Shown piece by piece: positions 10,412 to 20,036 of a stretch of DNA of 64,000 bases (position 1 is the stretch's first letter; each line of letters starts with the position of its first letter). The DNA comes from Aphrocallistes beatrix (lineage: Eukaryota; Porifera; Hexactinellida; Sceptrulophora; Aphrocallistidae): NCBI GenBank assembly GCA_963281255.1, contig OY725493.1, positions 743,550 to 807,549 of the forward strand, in the 5' to 3' direction. The notes under the pieces are model-generated. The model was not told where the DNA came from and did not search any database. It worked only from the letters and a program-made list of their open reading frames with translations. Made by a program: the position numbers and the translations under genes.

Positions 10412-11660
10412 TCAAATATTTATGGAGAAATACACGAAAACAATAGAAGTTAGATTAACTATAGCCAAACACAAAAATGCACTGAAAGCTCCAACTGTAT
10501 TTAGCAAAAAATAGAACAAATTGATGACAGTGAACACAAAAGCACTAATTGTCAGATTAACAAAGAGCAACGAAATTTCGCGGTAAGAAACTATTATAAT
10601 CGTGAGTAAAGAGAAATAAATCACTCCCCAACCAAGAGAAAACGCAAATGCAAAAAGAGCGATGTTAGTTATTGGCCAAAATGAGATTGTTCGACAAATT
10701 TATGAACTTTCATCTGTACAGTGGAAGTACTTATCTGAAACGAAATAATAGATAGACATGGAGAGATGAGATAGAGTTTGTAGAACATTTCCTGCTATTA
10801 TAAGCCATTTCAATTTGCAAAATCTGAAAATAATCATCGAAACGATAGCCCCTGCTGTTAAGAATATTGGATAGAAGAGAGATGCCACTTTAGGATCCAT
10901 CCCTTGTTGGTTTTCTAGAATGTGTGAAGAGAAGGACACCATTGCTTCGTGACCACCAAACTCTTTAAAAAATGCAAATGCAGTCATAAGAAGGATGGGC
11001 TTCAACACTTTCCAATTCCGTAACGCTTTAATGCTATCGATCCAAGTAAACTGCTTATTGGAAACATCATTTCGGATATTAAGTAGCTCAGCATCAGCAT
11101 CAACGTCTTTCCCATGTAGGTAGAAGAGAGTCTGTTTTGCTCGTTCTTCTAGCCCTTGACTAACGTACCATTCTGGTGATAAAGGATTGATGGAGATCAG
11201 AAAGACGAGAAGAAGAAGAATTGACAAACCTAAAACTGCCAACCACCGAAACGAAAGCCAAATTCCTGACGCATAAACAAATAAAATTGAAATTCTGAAG
11301 CAGAATCCAGTAATCCCACCCAAAACCTTTCTCTGACTACTGAGACTTATCTCTCCAATGTACAATTGGGCGAAAAACCCAGAAAAACCTGAACTTAAGC
11401 CAACCAAAAACACTCCTGATATTAGTACAGATGCTGAGTTAGCACTAATTATCATTAACCATCCGCTTGCACCTACAACAGAGGTTAAGATCACTAGTAC
11501 GTTGCTATTGATTTGGCATTGCAGACAGAAAAGCATCAATATTAAGCCTAGAATCATTCCCAACGAAGAAATGGAGGCATAAACAGACAAAATTTATTTG
11601 CTAATGATTTCCTCTTCAATAAGCTGCTTCCAAGTTGGAAAGATAAATCCATAAATAAAC
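10412..11660 (-). pseudogene. MFS transporter copy 5, 5'-truncated with two nonsense codons
   Basis: Homology begins at about residue 25 (FIYGF) at 11659, where unrelated repeat sequence (cctaagttgac, also at 15078) replaces the N-terminus. A GAA-to-TAA change stops the frame just before ILSVYAS, and CAA-to-TAA interrupts SQIC near 10700. The intervening 296-codon stretch stays open and nearly identical to copy 9, for example GFCFRISILF. It is a recent pseudogene. Confidence 0.82.
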
Positions 11661-11929
11661 CTAAGTTGACTAATTCATTAAAAAATGGCAAAGAATGATT
11701 AGATGTTACAAGTATCCACCTTAAAATTAATCAATGTGAACCACGCAGTGCAAGCAATTGATGCGCGCTCGTTCTAACTGAAAATTCGTATTACAAAAAT
11801 ACAATATTACTATTAAAGAAATACGAATATTCTGAGGCCCCCCCGTCACGAATTCGAGGTTCACTGATGTACCTCGGAACACGGGTTTAGAACCACTGCT
11901 CTATACGAAAGGATGGACAGAGTTGGGAA
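11661..11929. other. Spacer with partial repeats
   Basis: It starts with a repeat shared with 15078-15120 (ttcattaaaaaatggcaaag). It also contains a possible solo hAT-like end (gaaccactg near 11890). No gene. Confidence 0.4.
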
Positions 11930-12296
11930 AAGGGGTCCGAATCCCAGACAAGTCAACAAATTTTAGTAATCCGAAGTAACAAACATAAACATAATTTCAG
12001 AACATATTTGAGACGTTGGACTTGATGGACGAGTGGTTAGCGCACTCATTCAATAACAAAGTGGCGAGGGTTCGAATCCAAGATAAGTCAACAAATTATT
12101 AGTAATCCAAAGTAACAAACATAAATATAATTTCAGAACATAATTAAGACGTTGGACTTGATGGCCGAGTGGTTAGCGCACTCAGACAATAACAAAGTGG
12201 CGCGGGTTCGAATCCAAGATAAGTCAACAAATTATTAGTAATCCAAAGTAACAAACATAAATATAATTTCAGAACATATTTAAGACGTTGGACTTG
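11930..12296 (+). repeat. tRNA-like SINE, tandem 136-bp units
   Basis: Units start at 12012, 12148 and 12284 (the last partial), and part of another lies before them. Each full unit has a box A-like TGGCCGAGTGG (12162-12172; TGGACGAGTGG in the previous unit) and a box B GGTTCGAATCC (12205-12215), about 33 bases apart, followed by an AT-rich tail with acaaacataaatataattt. The surrounding arms do not fold into a convincing acceptor stem, so this is a tRNA-derived SINE and not a tRNA gene. Confidence 0.7.
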
Positions 12297-14130
12297 AATC
12301 TCTCCATTATGCCACAGGACGCCCAGAGGCGGGCTGATGGAAAATATAACCCAAAATGCCCATTCTCTACATAATCCCACGGGACGCCCAGAGGTGGACT
12401 GATCGAAAAGTATAACCCAAAATGCCCGTTGTCTACATAATGCCACAGGACGCCCAGAGGTAGACTGATGGAAAAGTATAACCCAAAATACCCATTCTCT
12501 AAATAATGCCACAGGACACCCAATGGAGGGCTGATCGAAAAGTATAACCCAAAATGCCCATTCTCTACATAATGCCACAGGACGCCCAGAGGTGGACTGA
12601 TCGAAAAGTATACCCAAAATGCCCGTTGTCTACATAATGCCAAAGGACACCCAGTGGAGGACTGATGGAAAAGTATAACCCAAAATGCCCATTCTCTGCA
12701 TAATGCCATAGGACACCCAGTGGAGGACTGATCGAAAAGTATAACCCTAAATACCCATTCTCTAAATAATGCCACAGGACACCCAGTGGAGGGCTGATCG
12801 AAAAGTATAACCCAAAATGCCCGTTCTCAACATAATGCCACAGGACGCCCAGAGGTAGACTGATGGAAAAGTATAACCCAAAATACCCATTCTCTAAATA
12901 ATGCCACAGGACACCCAATGGAGGGCAGACCGAAAAGTATAACCCAAAATGCCCATTCTCTACATAATGCCACAGGACGCCCAGAGGTGGACTGATCGAA
13001 AAGTATACCCAAAATGCCCATTCTCTACATAATGCCACAGGACACCCAGTGGAGGACTGATGGAAACGTATAACCCAAAATGCCCATTCTCTGCATAATG
13101 CCATAGGACACCCAGTGGAGGACTGATCGAAAAGTATAACCCTAAATACCCATTCTCTAAATAATGCCACATGACACCCAGTGGAGGGCTGATCGAAAAG
13201 TATAACCCAAAATGCCCATTCTCTACATAATGCTACAGGACGCCAGAGGCGGTCTGATGGAAAGTATAACCCAAAATGCCCATTCTCTACATAATGCCAC
13301 GGGACGCCCAGAGGTGGACTGATCGAAAAGTACAACCTAAAATACCCACTCTCTCTCCATTAAGCCACAGGACACCCAGAGGTGTACTGATCGAAAAGTA
13401 TAACCCAAAATACCCATTCTCTCCATTATGCCACGGGACACCCAGAGGTGGACTGATGGAAAATATAACCCAAAATACCCATTCTCTCCATTATGCCACG
13501 GGACGCCCAGAGGTGGACTGATTGAAAAGTACAACCCAAAATAACCATTCTCTCCATTATGCCACGGGACGCCCAGAGGCGGACTGATGGAAAATATAAC
13601 CCAAAATGCCCATTCTCTACATAATGCCACGGGACGCCCAGAGGTGGACTGATTGAAAAGTACAACCCAAAATAACCATTCTCTCCATTATGCCACAGGA
13701 CGCCCAGAGGCGGACTGATGGAAAGTATAACCTAAAATGCCCATTCACTGCATAATGCCACGGGACACCAGAGGTGGACTGATCGAAAAGTATACCCAAA
13801 ATGCCTGTTGTCTACATAATGCCAAAGGACACCCAGTGGAGGACTGATCGAAAAGTATAACCCAAAATGCCCGTTCTATACATAATGCCACAGGACGCCC
13901 AGAGGTAGACTGATGGAAAAGTATAACCCAAAATGCCCATTCTCTACATAATGCCACGGGAAGCCCAGAGGTGGACTGATCGAAAAGTACAACCCAAAAT
14001 ACCCATTCTCTCCATTATGCCACGGGACACCCAGAGGTGGACTGATCGAAAAGTATAACCCAAAATACCCATTCTCTAGATAATGCCACAGGACGCCCAG
14101 AGGTGAACTGATCGAAAAGTGTAACCCAAA
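12297..14130. repeat. 66-bp minisatellite, about 27 copies
   Basis: The unit reads atgccacaggacgcccagag, then a gtggactgatcgaaaagtat segment, then cccaaaatgcccattctcta; the period is 66 bp, with small variants. Because 66 is a multiple of three, several minus-strand frames stay open for 60-256 codons and encode a 22-residue repeat. I do not regard these as genes. The array is bracketed by the SINE units on the left and an inverted box A-like fragment (gctaaccactcggcca, 14149-14164) on the right. Confidence 0.9.
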
Positions 14131-15555
14131 ATATAAGATTCAATGCGCTAACCACTCGGCCATGAAGTCCCACATCTTTAAAATCTTTGAAATTATATCA
14201 GCATCAATGCTTCGTGTGGAGTAGTGGGATTAGCCAGTGGTGGGATGACTGATGAATTTGAACAAGTTAATCTGAACACGATAGGGTATGCGTCGTTAAC
14301 ATAGGAAAATTTACTCAATCGAAGGATGTAAAAGCGGGGCGTCCCACCAAGAACAGAACGGGTGTATTGTATGGGATGGTTAATTGTAATAGTGATTCGA
14401 GTATACATAGACTTATCAAGTTGCAGGTATTCTTAGCAAGGTACTACTAGTGTTAATCTAGTCATTATAGATTTTGTTCAGTATATCGAGGTGTTCACTA
14501 ATCAGAGGTTTTCACAATCGGATGTTTGACCGTATACGTATAAATACACATATTTTAAACTAATGGAAATGTATCGTCATGAAAATACGATTCATCCCCT
14601 TGAAAACTGGGTGAACCGCTAAAGACTCGGTATATTTAAGATTTGTCTACCTCGTAAACGTATGATTATTCAGAAGTCTATGCTGTTGTTAACTAATAGA
14701 ATAATAAGCTTATATATTAAAATGCTAGGATTTTTGTTTTGTTTGTTTGTTTGTCCGAATTGATTGAAGAATTGGCAAGTCGTAGAGATACGAAAATTGG
14801 CATGTAGGTGTCAAATAATGAATCTAGGATTAAGTTCGAAAATCTAAGCGAAATTTTCACACCTCTGCAAAAAAAATGGAAAACAATTTTTCACACCTTT
14901 TCTATACAATACTATGTACGGCTTCACTCTCACAATAGAAATTATTATACGACAATATTGTAGGCTGTAATTGTAATTAATACTTCAAAGCAATAACTTA
15001 TATGAATGTCTCAATTATATATTATAGTGTATGGCAGTTAAAAAGGTTATTTGTATATTTTCACACCTTTATATACCTAAGTTGACAAATTCATTAAAAA
15101 ATGGCAAAGAATTATGAATTATTCGAATAATTCATAATTCAAGCATGAATTAGTCAATCATGTGTGATAAAAAGGAAAGTAACAATTACTAACTAATAAA
15201 GATTATAGAAAGTGTTCCAAACATTTTCTATAGCATTGATCTATGTATCAATCCTCGACAACAATGTTTCCACTTCCTGAATAAAAAATTATTCGAATAA
15301 TTTATCCCTACAATTTATGACTTTTTCTTCGCTAAAACTTTATGGTTTTCTTATTTTGTCCCGCATTTTGATTCTCTGTATAATACTTTTCTATTGCGTC
15401 CCGCCATATCCCACAAAATTCAACGCTGTGTCCCACTTGATCATAACTCAAGTTACCATATATGATCCATGGTCCGGGAATAATTTGAGTTAGAATAGCA
15501 TGTGAAGGTCCAACCGTATTAATACTACTACATACATATTATAATACTAACTAAC
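14131..15555. other. Non-coding stretch with interspersed repeats
   Basis: It contains a (TTTG)n run at 14728-14753, then gaattgattgaagaa shared with 4150, then cacacct-rich sequence shared with 38670-38780. At 15078 comes a repeat shared with 11660, and at 15345-15440 a copy of the gcgtcccgc family. The missing laminin exon could lie here but I could not recognise it. Confidence 0.45.
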
Positions 15556-15627
15556 CAGGTCAGACGTGTTCTGTCCTTCAGACTGGAGACTAATGAGAAA
15601 TATCCTCACATACCGAGCTCGAGTATC
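15556..15627 (-). CDS. Laminin-like LN domain exon (ARYVRI segment)
   Basis: This 72-nt phase-0 exon follows a good acceptor (tatattcccacag) and is followed by GTTAGT. It encodes DTRARYVRIFLISLQSEGQ and five more residues. The ARYVRI segment matches the conserved ARYIRL strand near the end of laminin LN domains. It lies on the same strand as, and downstream of, the signal-peptide exon. Confidence 0.6.
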
Positions 15628-15639
15628 CTGTGGGAATAT

Positions 15640-15790
15640 AACATTAATCAGCACCGGCGCCATGGTTTTGGAAATGGTTCGATATTTACCGAACCAACCG
15701 GACCATTTTTCAAAAGTTTTCCGGTTTAACAGGAACAACCTGGGGTCACTTTTGAAAAGTGGTCCGGTTTAAACAGTGCCAACCGCCGGC
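15640..15790. repeat. GC-rich inverted-repeat element
   Basis: It is built of opposed gaaccggaccatttt-like and ccggtttaa motifs between caccggcgcc and accgccggc ends. Similar motifs occur at 26465-26540 and 54410-54525. It is probably a MITE family; no clear TSD was found. Confidence 0.4.
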
Positions 15791-15871
15791 CTGTTAAATA
15801 TACACTAAGCATCAGAATAGCCAATAAGGATTGGTCTTCTGAGTTAATACTTGGCTAATAGGCTTACGAAC

Positions 15872-15898
15872 CAATGATGTGTTGAGAGGTGCTCTGAT
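15872..15898 (-). CDS. Possible 27-nt microexon of the laminin-like gene
   Basis: It lies between a strong acceptor (tgtcttcctcatttctctag) and a GTTCGT donor, in phase 0. It encodes IRAPLNTSL and would join the two neighbouring LN exons in frame. Other laminins have a longer stretch here, containing a PL...SL segment. The evidence is splice signals plus frame only. Confidence 0.3.
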
Positions 15899-16136
15899 CT
15901 AGAGAAATGAGGAAGACATAAGCATAGCAACCGAGTAAGGTGCGTGGTATTTCTTTGAAAAATGGGAATTGATACTTTAACTTAATTGTTTGAACATTAT
16001 TGAATATAATGACAGAAACTATTCAATTATCTCATGGAATGAATTTAAAAGTTTGAAAAAGCGTTTAAATTCCTGACGAAGATTATCATTATCTTAAATG
16101 TTTCACATTTATTTCCTGAAGTCGAACTGTCAGGCC

Positions 16137-16320
16137 AAACTTGGTCCGGGGGACAAGATTTGGTCGCCAAGATTGGTCCGGGGGACCAGATTTGGTCGCC
16201 AAGATTGGTCAGGGGGACCAGATTTGGTCGCCAAAATTGGTCCCCCTTGGCTAAATTTGGTCCCCCCTAGCTAAATTTGGTTTCCGGACCAGTTTTGGCT
16301 GTCAAATCTAGTCCGGGGGA
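16137..16320. repeat. Short tandem repeat, ggtcc-ggggg / tttggtcgccaa
   Basis: About three imperfect 38-bp units of ggtccgggggaccagatttg-type sequence are followed by an inverted, more diverged part (ggtcccccttggctaaa). No coding potential. Confidence 0.7.
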
Positions 16321-16529
16321 CCACTTTTAGTGCAGTTTCTGCAGAGAGATGCCCTTATGGCAAGGACGGTGTACCACATGTATGTATGTATGTGTGTATC
16401 TCCGTACGCTGCGAAATTTGAGTTTTCAAAAATTTAGTAGTCCCAATGTATTACAATATTCATATCTCACGTGCCAAGTCAGCTGCACTATCGGTCTACC
16501 GACAGACATTTTTTTAACATAAATAATGT

Positions 16530-16720
16530 CAACTTGAGCCATGATAAAAGTGGGGCGCAGCGTTGAAGTTTGTGGGACATGGCGGGACGCAATAGTAAAA
16601 CTTCTACATACTTGTAGAATCAAAAAAAGTGGGCAGAATAAAACTTCATATAAAAGCGGGACATTCATAAAATTAGTTCAACAGAAGAATGCAAAGATCG
16701 AGACGTCCCGTAAAAAACGT
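16530..16720. repeat. Interspersed gcgggacgcagcgttgaa repeat
   Basis: It contains ataaaagtggggcgcagcg and a ggacataacgggacgcaata-like core. Related copies are at 15345-15440 (inverted), 17100-17160 and 60605-60735. It lies in an intron of the laminin-like gene. The short frames on both strands here are part of the repeat. Confidence 0.55.
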
Positions 16721-16879
16721 GCAGTTGGCATGTATTGAATATATTCCCTATTCTATTAATAGAGACCTCCTAGAGTGATTGTAATGTCATCACATCCTAT
16801 GAGGAGAGGACTACTTTAGTGTACGTAATTAAATGACACAAAATTTAACCCGGACCATTTTTTTTGTGACAGAACTAAC

Positions 16880-17044
16880 CTTCAGTGGTCCATCAGTACT
16901 TTCTATCTGAGTGCAATTCTCAAATCCAGAGCAGTCAGTAGAGAAGTAGTGGGCTTGACGTTGGGGAGAATTGGAGAGCTCTATAGCCCACTGAGTTGGG
17001 AGGAGGGAAGGAAACGTTACGGCTACTTCAAATATAAGGAATTC
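16880..17044 (-). CDS. Laminin-like LN domain exon (EFLIFEVAVTF segment)
   Basis: This exon is 165 nt, phase 0, flanked by cttttctattttag and GTTAGT. It encodes 55 residues containing FPSLLPTQWAIELSNSP, HYFSTDC and FENC. Joined to the previous exon it gives DLMQEFLIFEVAV, matching the laminin LN pattern DLGQxFxVxYV, then RPxxWxLERS, then the YFAxDC cysteine. This is strong support for the domain and for the exon order. Confidence 0.68.
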
Positions 17045-17295
17045 CTAAAATAGAAAAGAAGAAATAAATTCGGATAATTGCTAGTACATACACAACTTGG
17101 GCAATCATAAAAGCGGGACGAGGCGTTGAATTTCGCGGGACATAATATTCTGTGAAGTAATATTTCAGGACTGATGGTTTGGGGTAATAAGTCTCGTCGT
17201 TCGCGGGAAAACTTAGGAATGTAACCCAACCACGGCGATGGTTCCTGTATGCTACCTCTAGGAATATGTACACAAAACAAACAAACAAACATAAA

Positions 17296-17469
17296 TACAG
17301 TCAGGGTCGCTTAATATGAACATTCGTTTATTATGAACTAACCTCCTGGTCCCAATTTCATTTTTTAGATAGGATTAGTATTAAGTCAAGTTCGCTTAAT
17401 ATGGAGTCTTTCCATTGTGAACAATATTTTTGGTCCCCTGGTGGTTTATAATAAGCGACCCTGACTGTA
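17296..17469. mobile_element. pogo-like MITE in laminin-like intron 1
   Basis: It begins CAGTCAGGGTCGCTTAAT and ends ATAAGCGACCCTGACTG (17298-17467, 170 bp), with TA on both sides. No coding capacity. Confidence 0.85.
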
Positions 17470-17505
17470 TAATAAGCTTTAGTAGTTAGGTAAAGCATAT
17501 GCCAC

Positions 17506-17748
17506 CTGCATGAGGTCAATGATGATTTGAGGTTGCGTTATCTCAGAGAGAGGAGGCGAGCGCCAAAAAGTCTCGTTATCTCCGTCAGAGACCAGAGAGG
17601 GGATCTGATTCTGATACCAGCAGGGTTCGGTCCCACACTCGGCGGATACTGGACGGCCCTGGGCAAGGTTGGGTTGGAAGGGGTGAGGGACGGTGTGGCA
17701 TAGCGAGACGACACATGCGAATATGAGAATGAAAAGTGGTTTATTCAT
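17506..17748 (-). CDS. Laminin alpha-like subunit, first coding exon (signal peptide and start of LN domain)
   Basis: From ATG at 17748 this exon encodes MNKPLFILIFACVVSLCHT, a clear signal peptide. It continues with NLAQGRPVSAECGTEPCW, a variable stretch containing DGDNETFWRSP, and IIIDLMQ, followed by a CAG|GTGGCA donor. NLAxGxPxxA with the early cysteines, N-x-TFW(W)xSP and the I-x-LDL strand are the order seen at the start of laminin LN domains. An in-frame Met ten codons upstream (17778) would spoil the signal peptide, so I prefer 17748. The LE exon at 14-205 suggests an alpha chain. Confidence 0.7.
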
Positions 17749-18170
17749 ATCGCTAAATCTCAAAATAATCCACATCAAAGTTAGAGAAAAATAATGAAAA
17801 ACGAAGAAATTTTGGGGAAATAACTAATAATTTCTGATAATTCCTCAATTACGGAAAGAGAATTCATAATTTGGGGATAAACCTAAAATAAGCATTGTTA
17901 AGCCTACATAAGTATAGCACAAGATCTAATAAATACTTATCACTGCTTATGATGGACAAGTAATACACTGAGATTTACCTAAATCTGGGGGCGGGAGGAT
18001 GGTAACGGATCGGGATGCAAGGAATTTCCAACTCGTTTACTTTCTCAGATAGCCCAAATCTCTTATTTATGCTATGATTCAGCCTACTGCTACGAATATA
18101 CCACTCAACAACCACACACCATACTGTTGAATAGGAAGAGTGAACTTCAATTGAGCGGTAAGAAGACAAT
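17749..18170. other. Presumed upstream region of the laminin-like gene
   Basis: No gene recognised. Bases 18000-18170 are the left host flank of the foldback transposon. No convincing TATA box was seen. Confidence 0.4.
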
Positions 18171-18179
18171 GAACTCAAC

Positions 18180-19846
18180 ATGGGTGTGAAGTTAGCAGCA
18201 CGTTCAGCAGCGAAAAGTGAGCAGGGTATAATTAGTCCCAGTTTCACAGTGCCTAGTAGGATCTTGATCAAATTTGAAACAGAACATTATAAGCGAGGTA
18301 GCTTTGTGTCATTTTAATATCTAACGGCTACTGATTAAAACCACTTGACAATGACGATGCAAATTTGATGAAATTTCTATAGGATTTCAGTATAGCTCAA
18401 AGTGAGCAGGGTATAACTAGTTCTAGTTTCGCAGTGCCTTGTGGGATCTTGGTCAAATTTGAGACAGGACATTATGAGCGAGGTAGCTTTGTGTCATTTT
18501 AATATCTAACGACTACTGATTAAAACCACTTGACAATGACGATGCAAATTTGATGAAATTTCTATAGGATTTCAGTATAGCTCAAAGTGAGCAGGGTATA
18601 ACTAGTTCTAGTTTCGCAGTGCCTTGTGGGATCTTGGCCAAATTTGAGACAGGACATTATGAGCGAGGTAGCTTTGTGTCATTTTAATATCTAACGGCTA
18701 CTGATTAAAACCACTTGACAATGACGATGCAAATTTGATGAAATTTCTATAGGATTTCAGTATAGCTCAAAGTGAGCAGGGTCTAACTAGTTCTAGTTTC
18801 GCAGTGCCTTGTGGGATCTTGGCCAAATTTGAGACAGGACATTATGAGCGAGGTAGCTTTGTGTCATTTTAATATCTAACGGCTACTGATTAAAACCACT
18901 TGACAATGACGATGCAAATTTGATGAAATTTCTATAGGATTTCAGTATAGCGCAAAGTGAGCAGGGTATAACTAGTTCTAGTTTCGCAGTGCCTTGTGGG
19001 ATCTTGGCCAAATTTGAGACAGGACATTATGAGCGAGGTAGCTTTGTGTCATTTTAATATCTAACGGCTACTGATTAAAACCACTTGACAATGACGATGC
19101 AAATTTGATGAAATTTCTATAGGATTTCAGTATAGCTCAAAGTGAGCAGGGTATAACTAGTTCTAGTTTCGCAGTGCCTTGTGGGATCTTGGCCAAATTT
19201 GAGACAGGACATTATGAGCGAGGTAGCTTTGTGTCATTTTAATATCTAACACCTCCCGATTAAAACCACTTGGCAATGACGATGCAAATTTGATGAAATT
19301 TCTATAGGATTTCAGTATAGCTCAAAGTGAGCAGGGTATAACTAGTTCTAGTTTCGCAGTGCCTTGTGGGATCTTGGTCAAATTTGAGACAGGACATTAT
19401 GAGCGAGGTAGCTTTGTGTCATTTTAATACCTAACACTTCCTGATTAAAACCACATGACAATGACGGTGCAAATTTGATGATATTTCTATAGGATTTCAG
19501 TATAGCTCAAAAGTGAGCAGGGTATAACTAGTTCTAGTTTCGCAGTGCCTTGTGGGATCTTGGTCAAATTTGAGACAGGACATTATGAGCGAGGTAGCTT
19601 TGTGTCATTTTAATACCTAACACCTCCTGATTAAAACCACATGACAATGACGGTGCAAATTTGATGATATTTCTATAGGATTTCAGTATAGCTCAAAAGT
19701 GAGCAGGGTATAACTAGTTCTAGTTTCGCAGTGCCTTGTGGGATCTTGGTCAAATTTGAGACAGGACATTATGAGCGAGGTAGCTTTGTGTCATTTTAAT
19801 ATCTAACACCTCCCGATTAAAACCACATGACAATGACGATGCAAAA
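18180..19846 (+). repeat. Left inverted arm: nine 185-bp tandem units
   Basis: The agtgagcagg word recurs at 18216, 18401, 18586, 18771, 18956, 19141, 19326, 19512 and 19698, a period of 185-186 bp. Each unit contains ctagttctagtttcgcagtg and aggtagctttgtgtcatttt. Inner units are nearly identical. The outermost one, next to the transposon end, is more diverged and instead matches the outermost unit of the other arm. Confidence 0.95.
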
Positions 19847-20036
19847 ATTGGACATTTCTATTTAACTCACTATAGTTAGTTTGCAATGTGAAATTATTGA
19901 ATTGATTACTGACTAACAATATAACACATTTAGATGATTCTATAGCTTCTAATTTCACAATTCGCTATCCTAATGTATGTCAAGGCTAATCCTTGTACAT
20001 GTAAATATCGTTAACTAACATTTTCATCCTAAATGA

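Noticed and set aside
12023-12230. tRNA gene
   Set aside because: Box A and box B are present, but no acceptor stem or complete cloverleaf can be drawn, and the units repeat in tandem with an AT tail, so a SINE is the better call.
12144-13957. Several overlapping minus-strand open frames up to 256 codons with a 22-residue repeat
   Set aside because: They are the 66-bp minisatellite read in different frames. The period is a multiple of three, no frame is favoured and there are no start or domain features.
18180-19846. CRISPR-like array
   Set aside because: The units are contiguous 185-bp repeats with no spacers, mirrored on the other side of a transposase gene in an animal genome.
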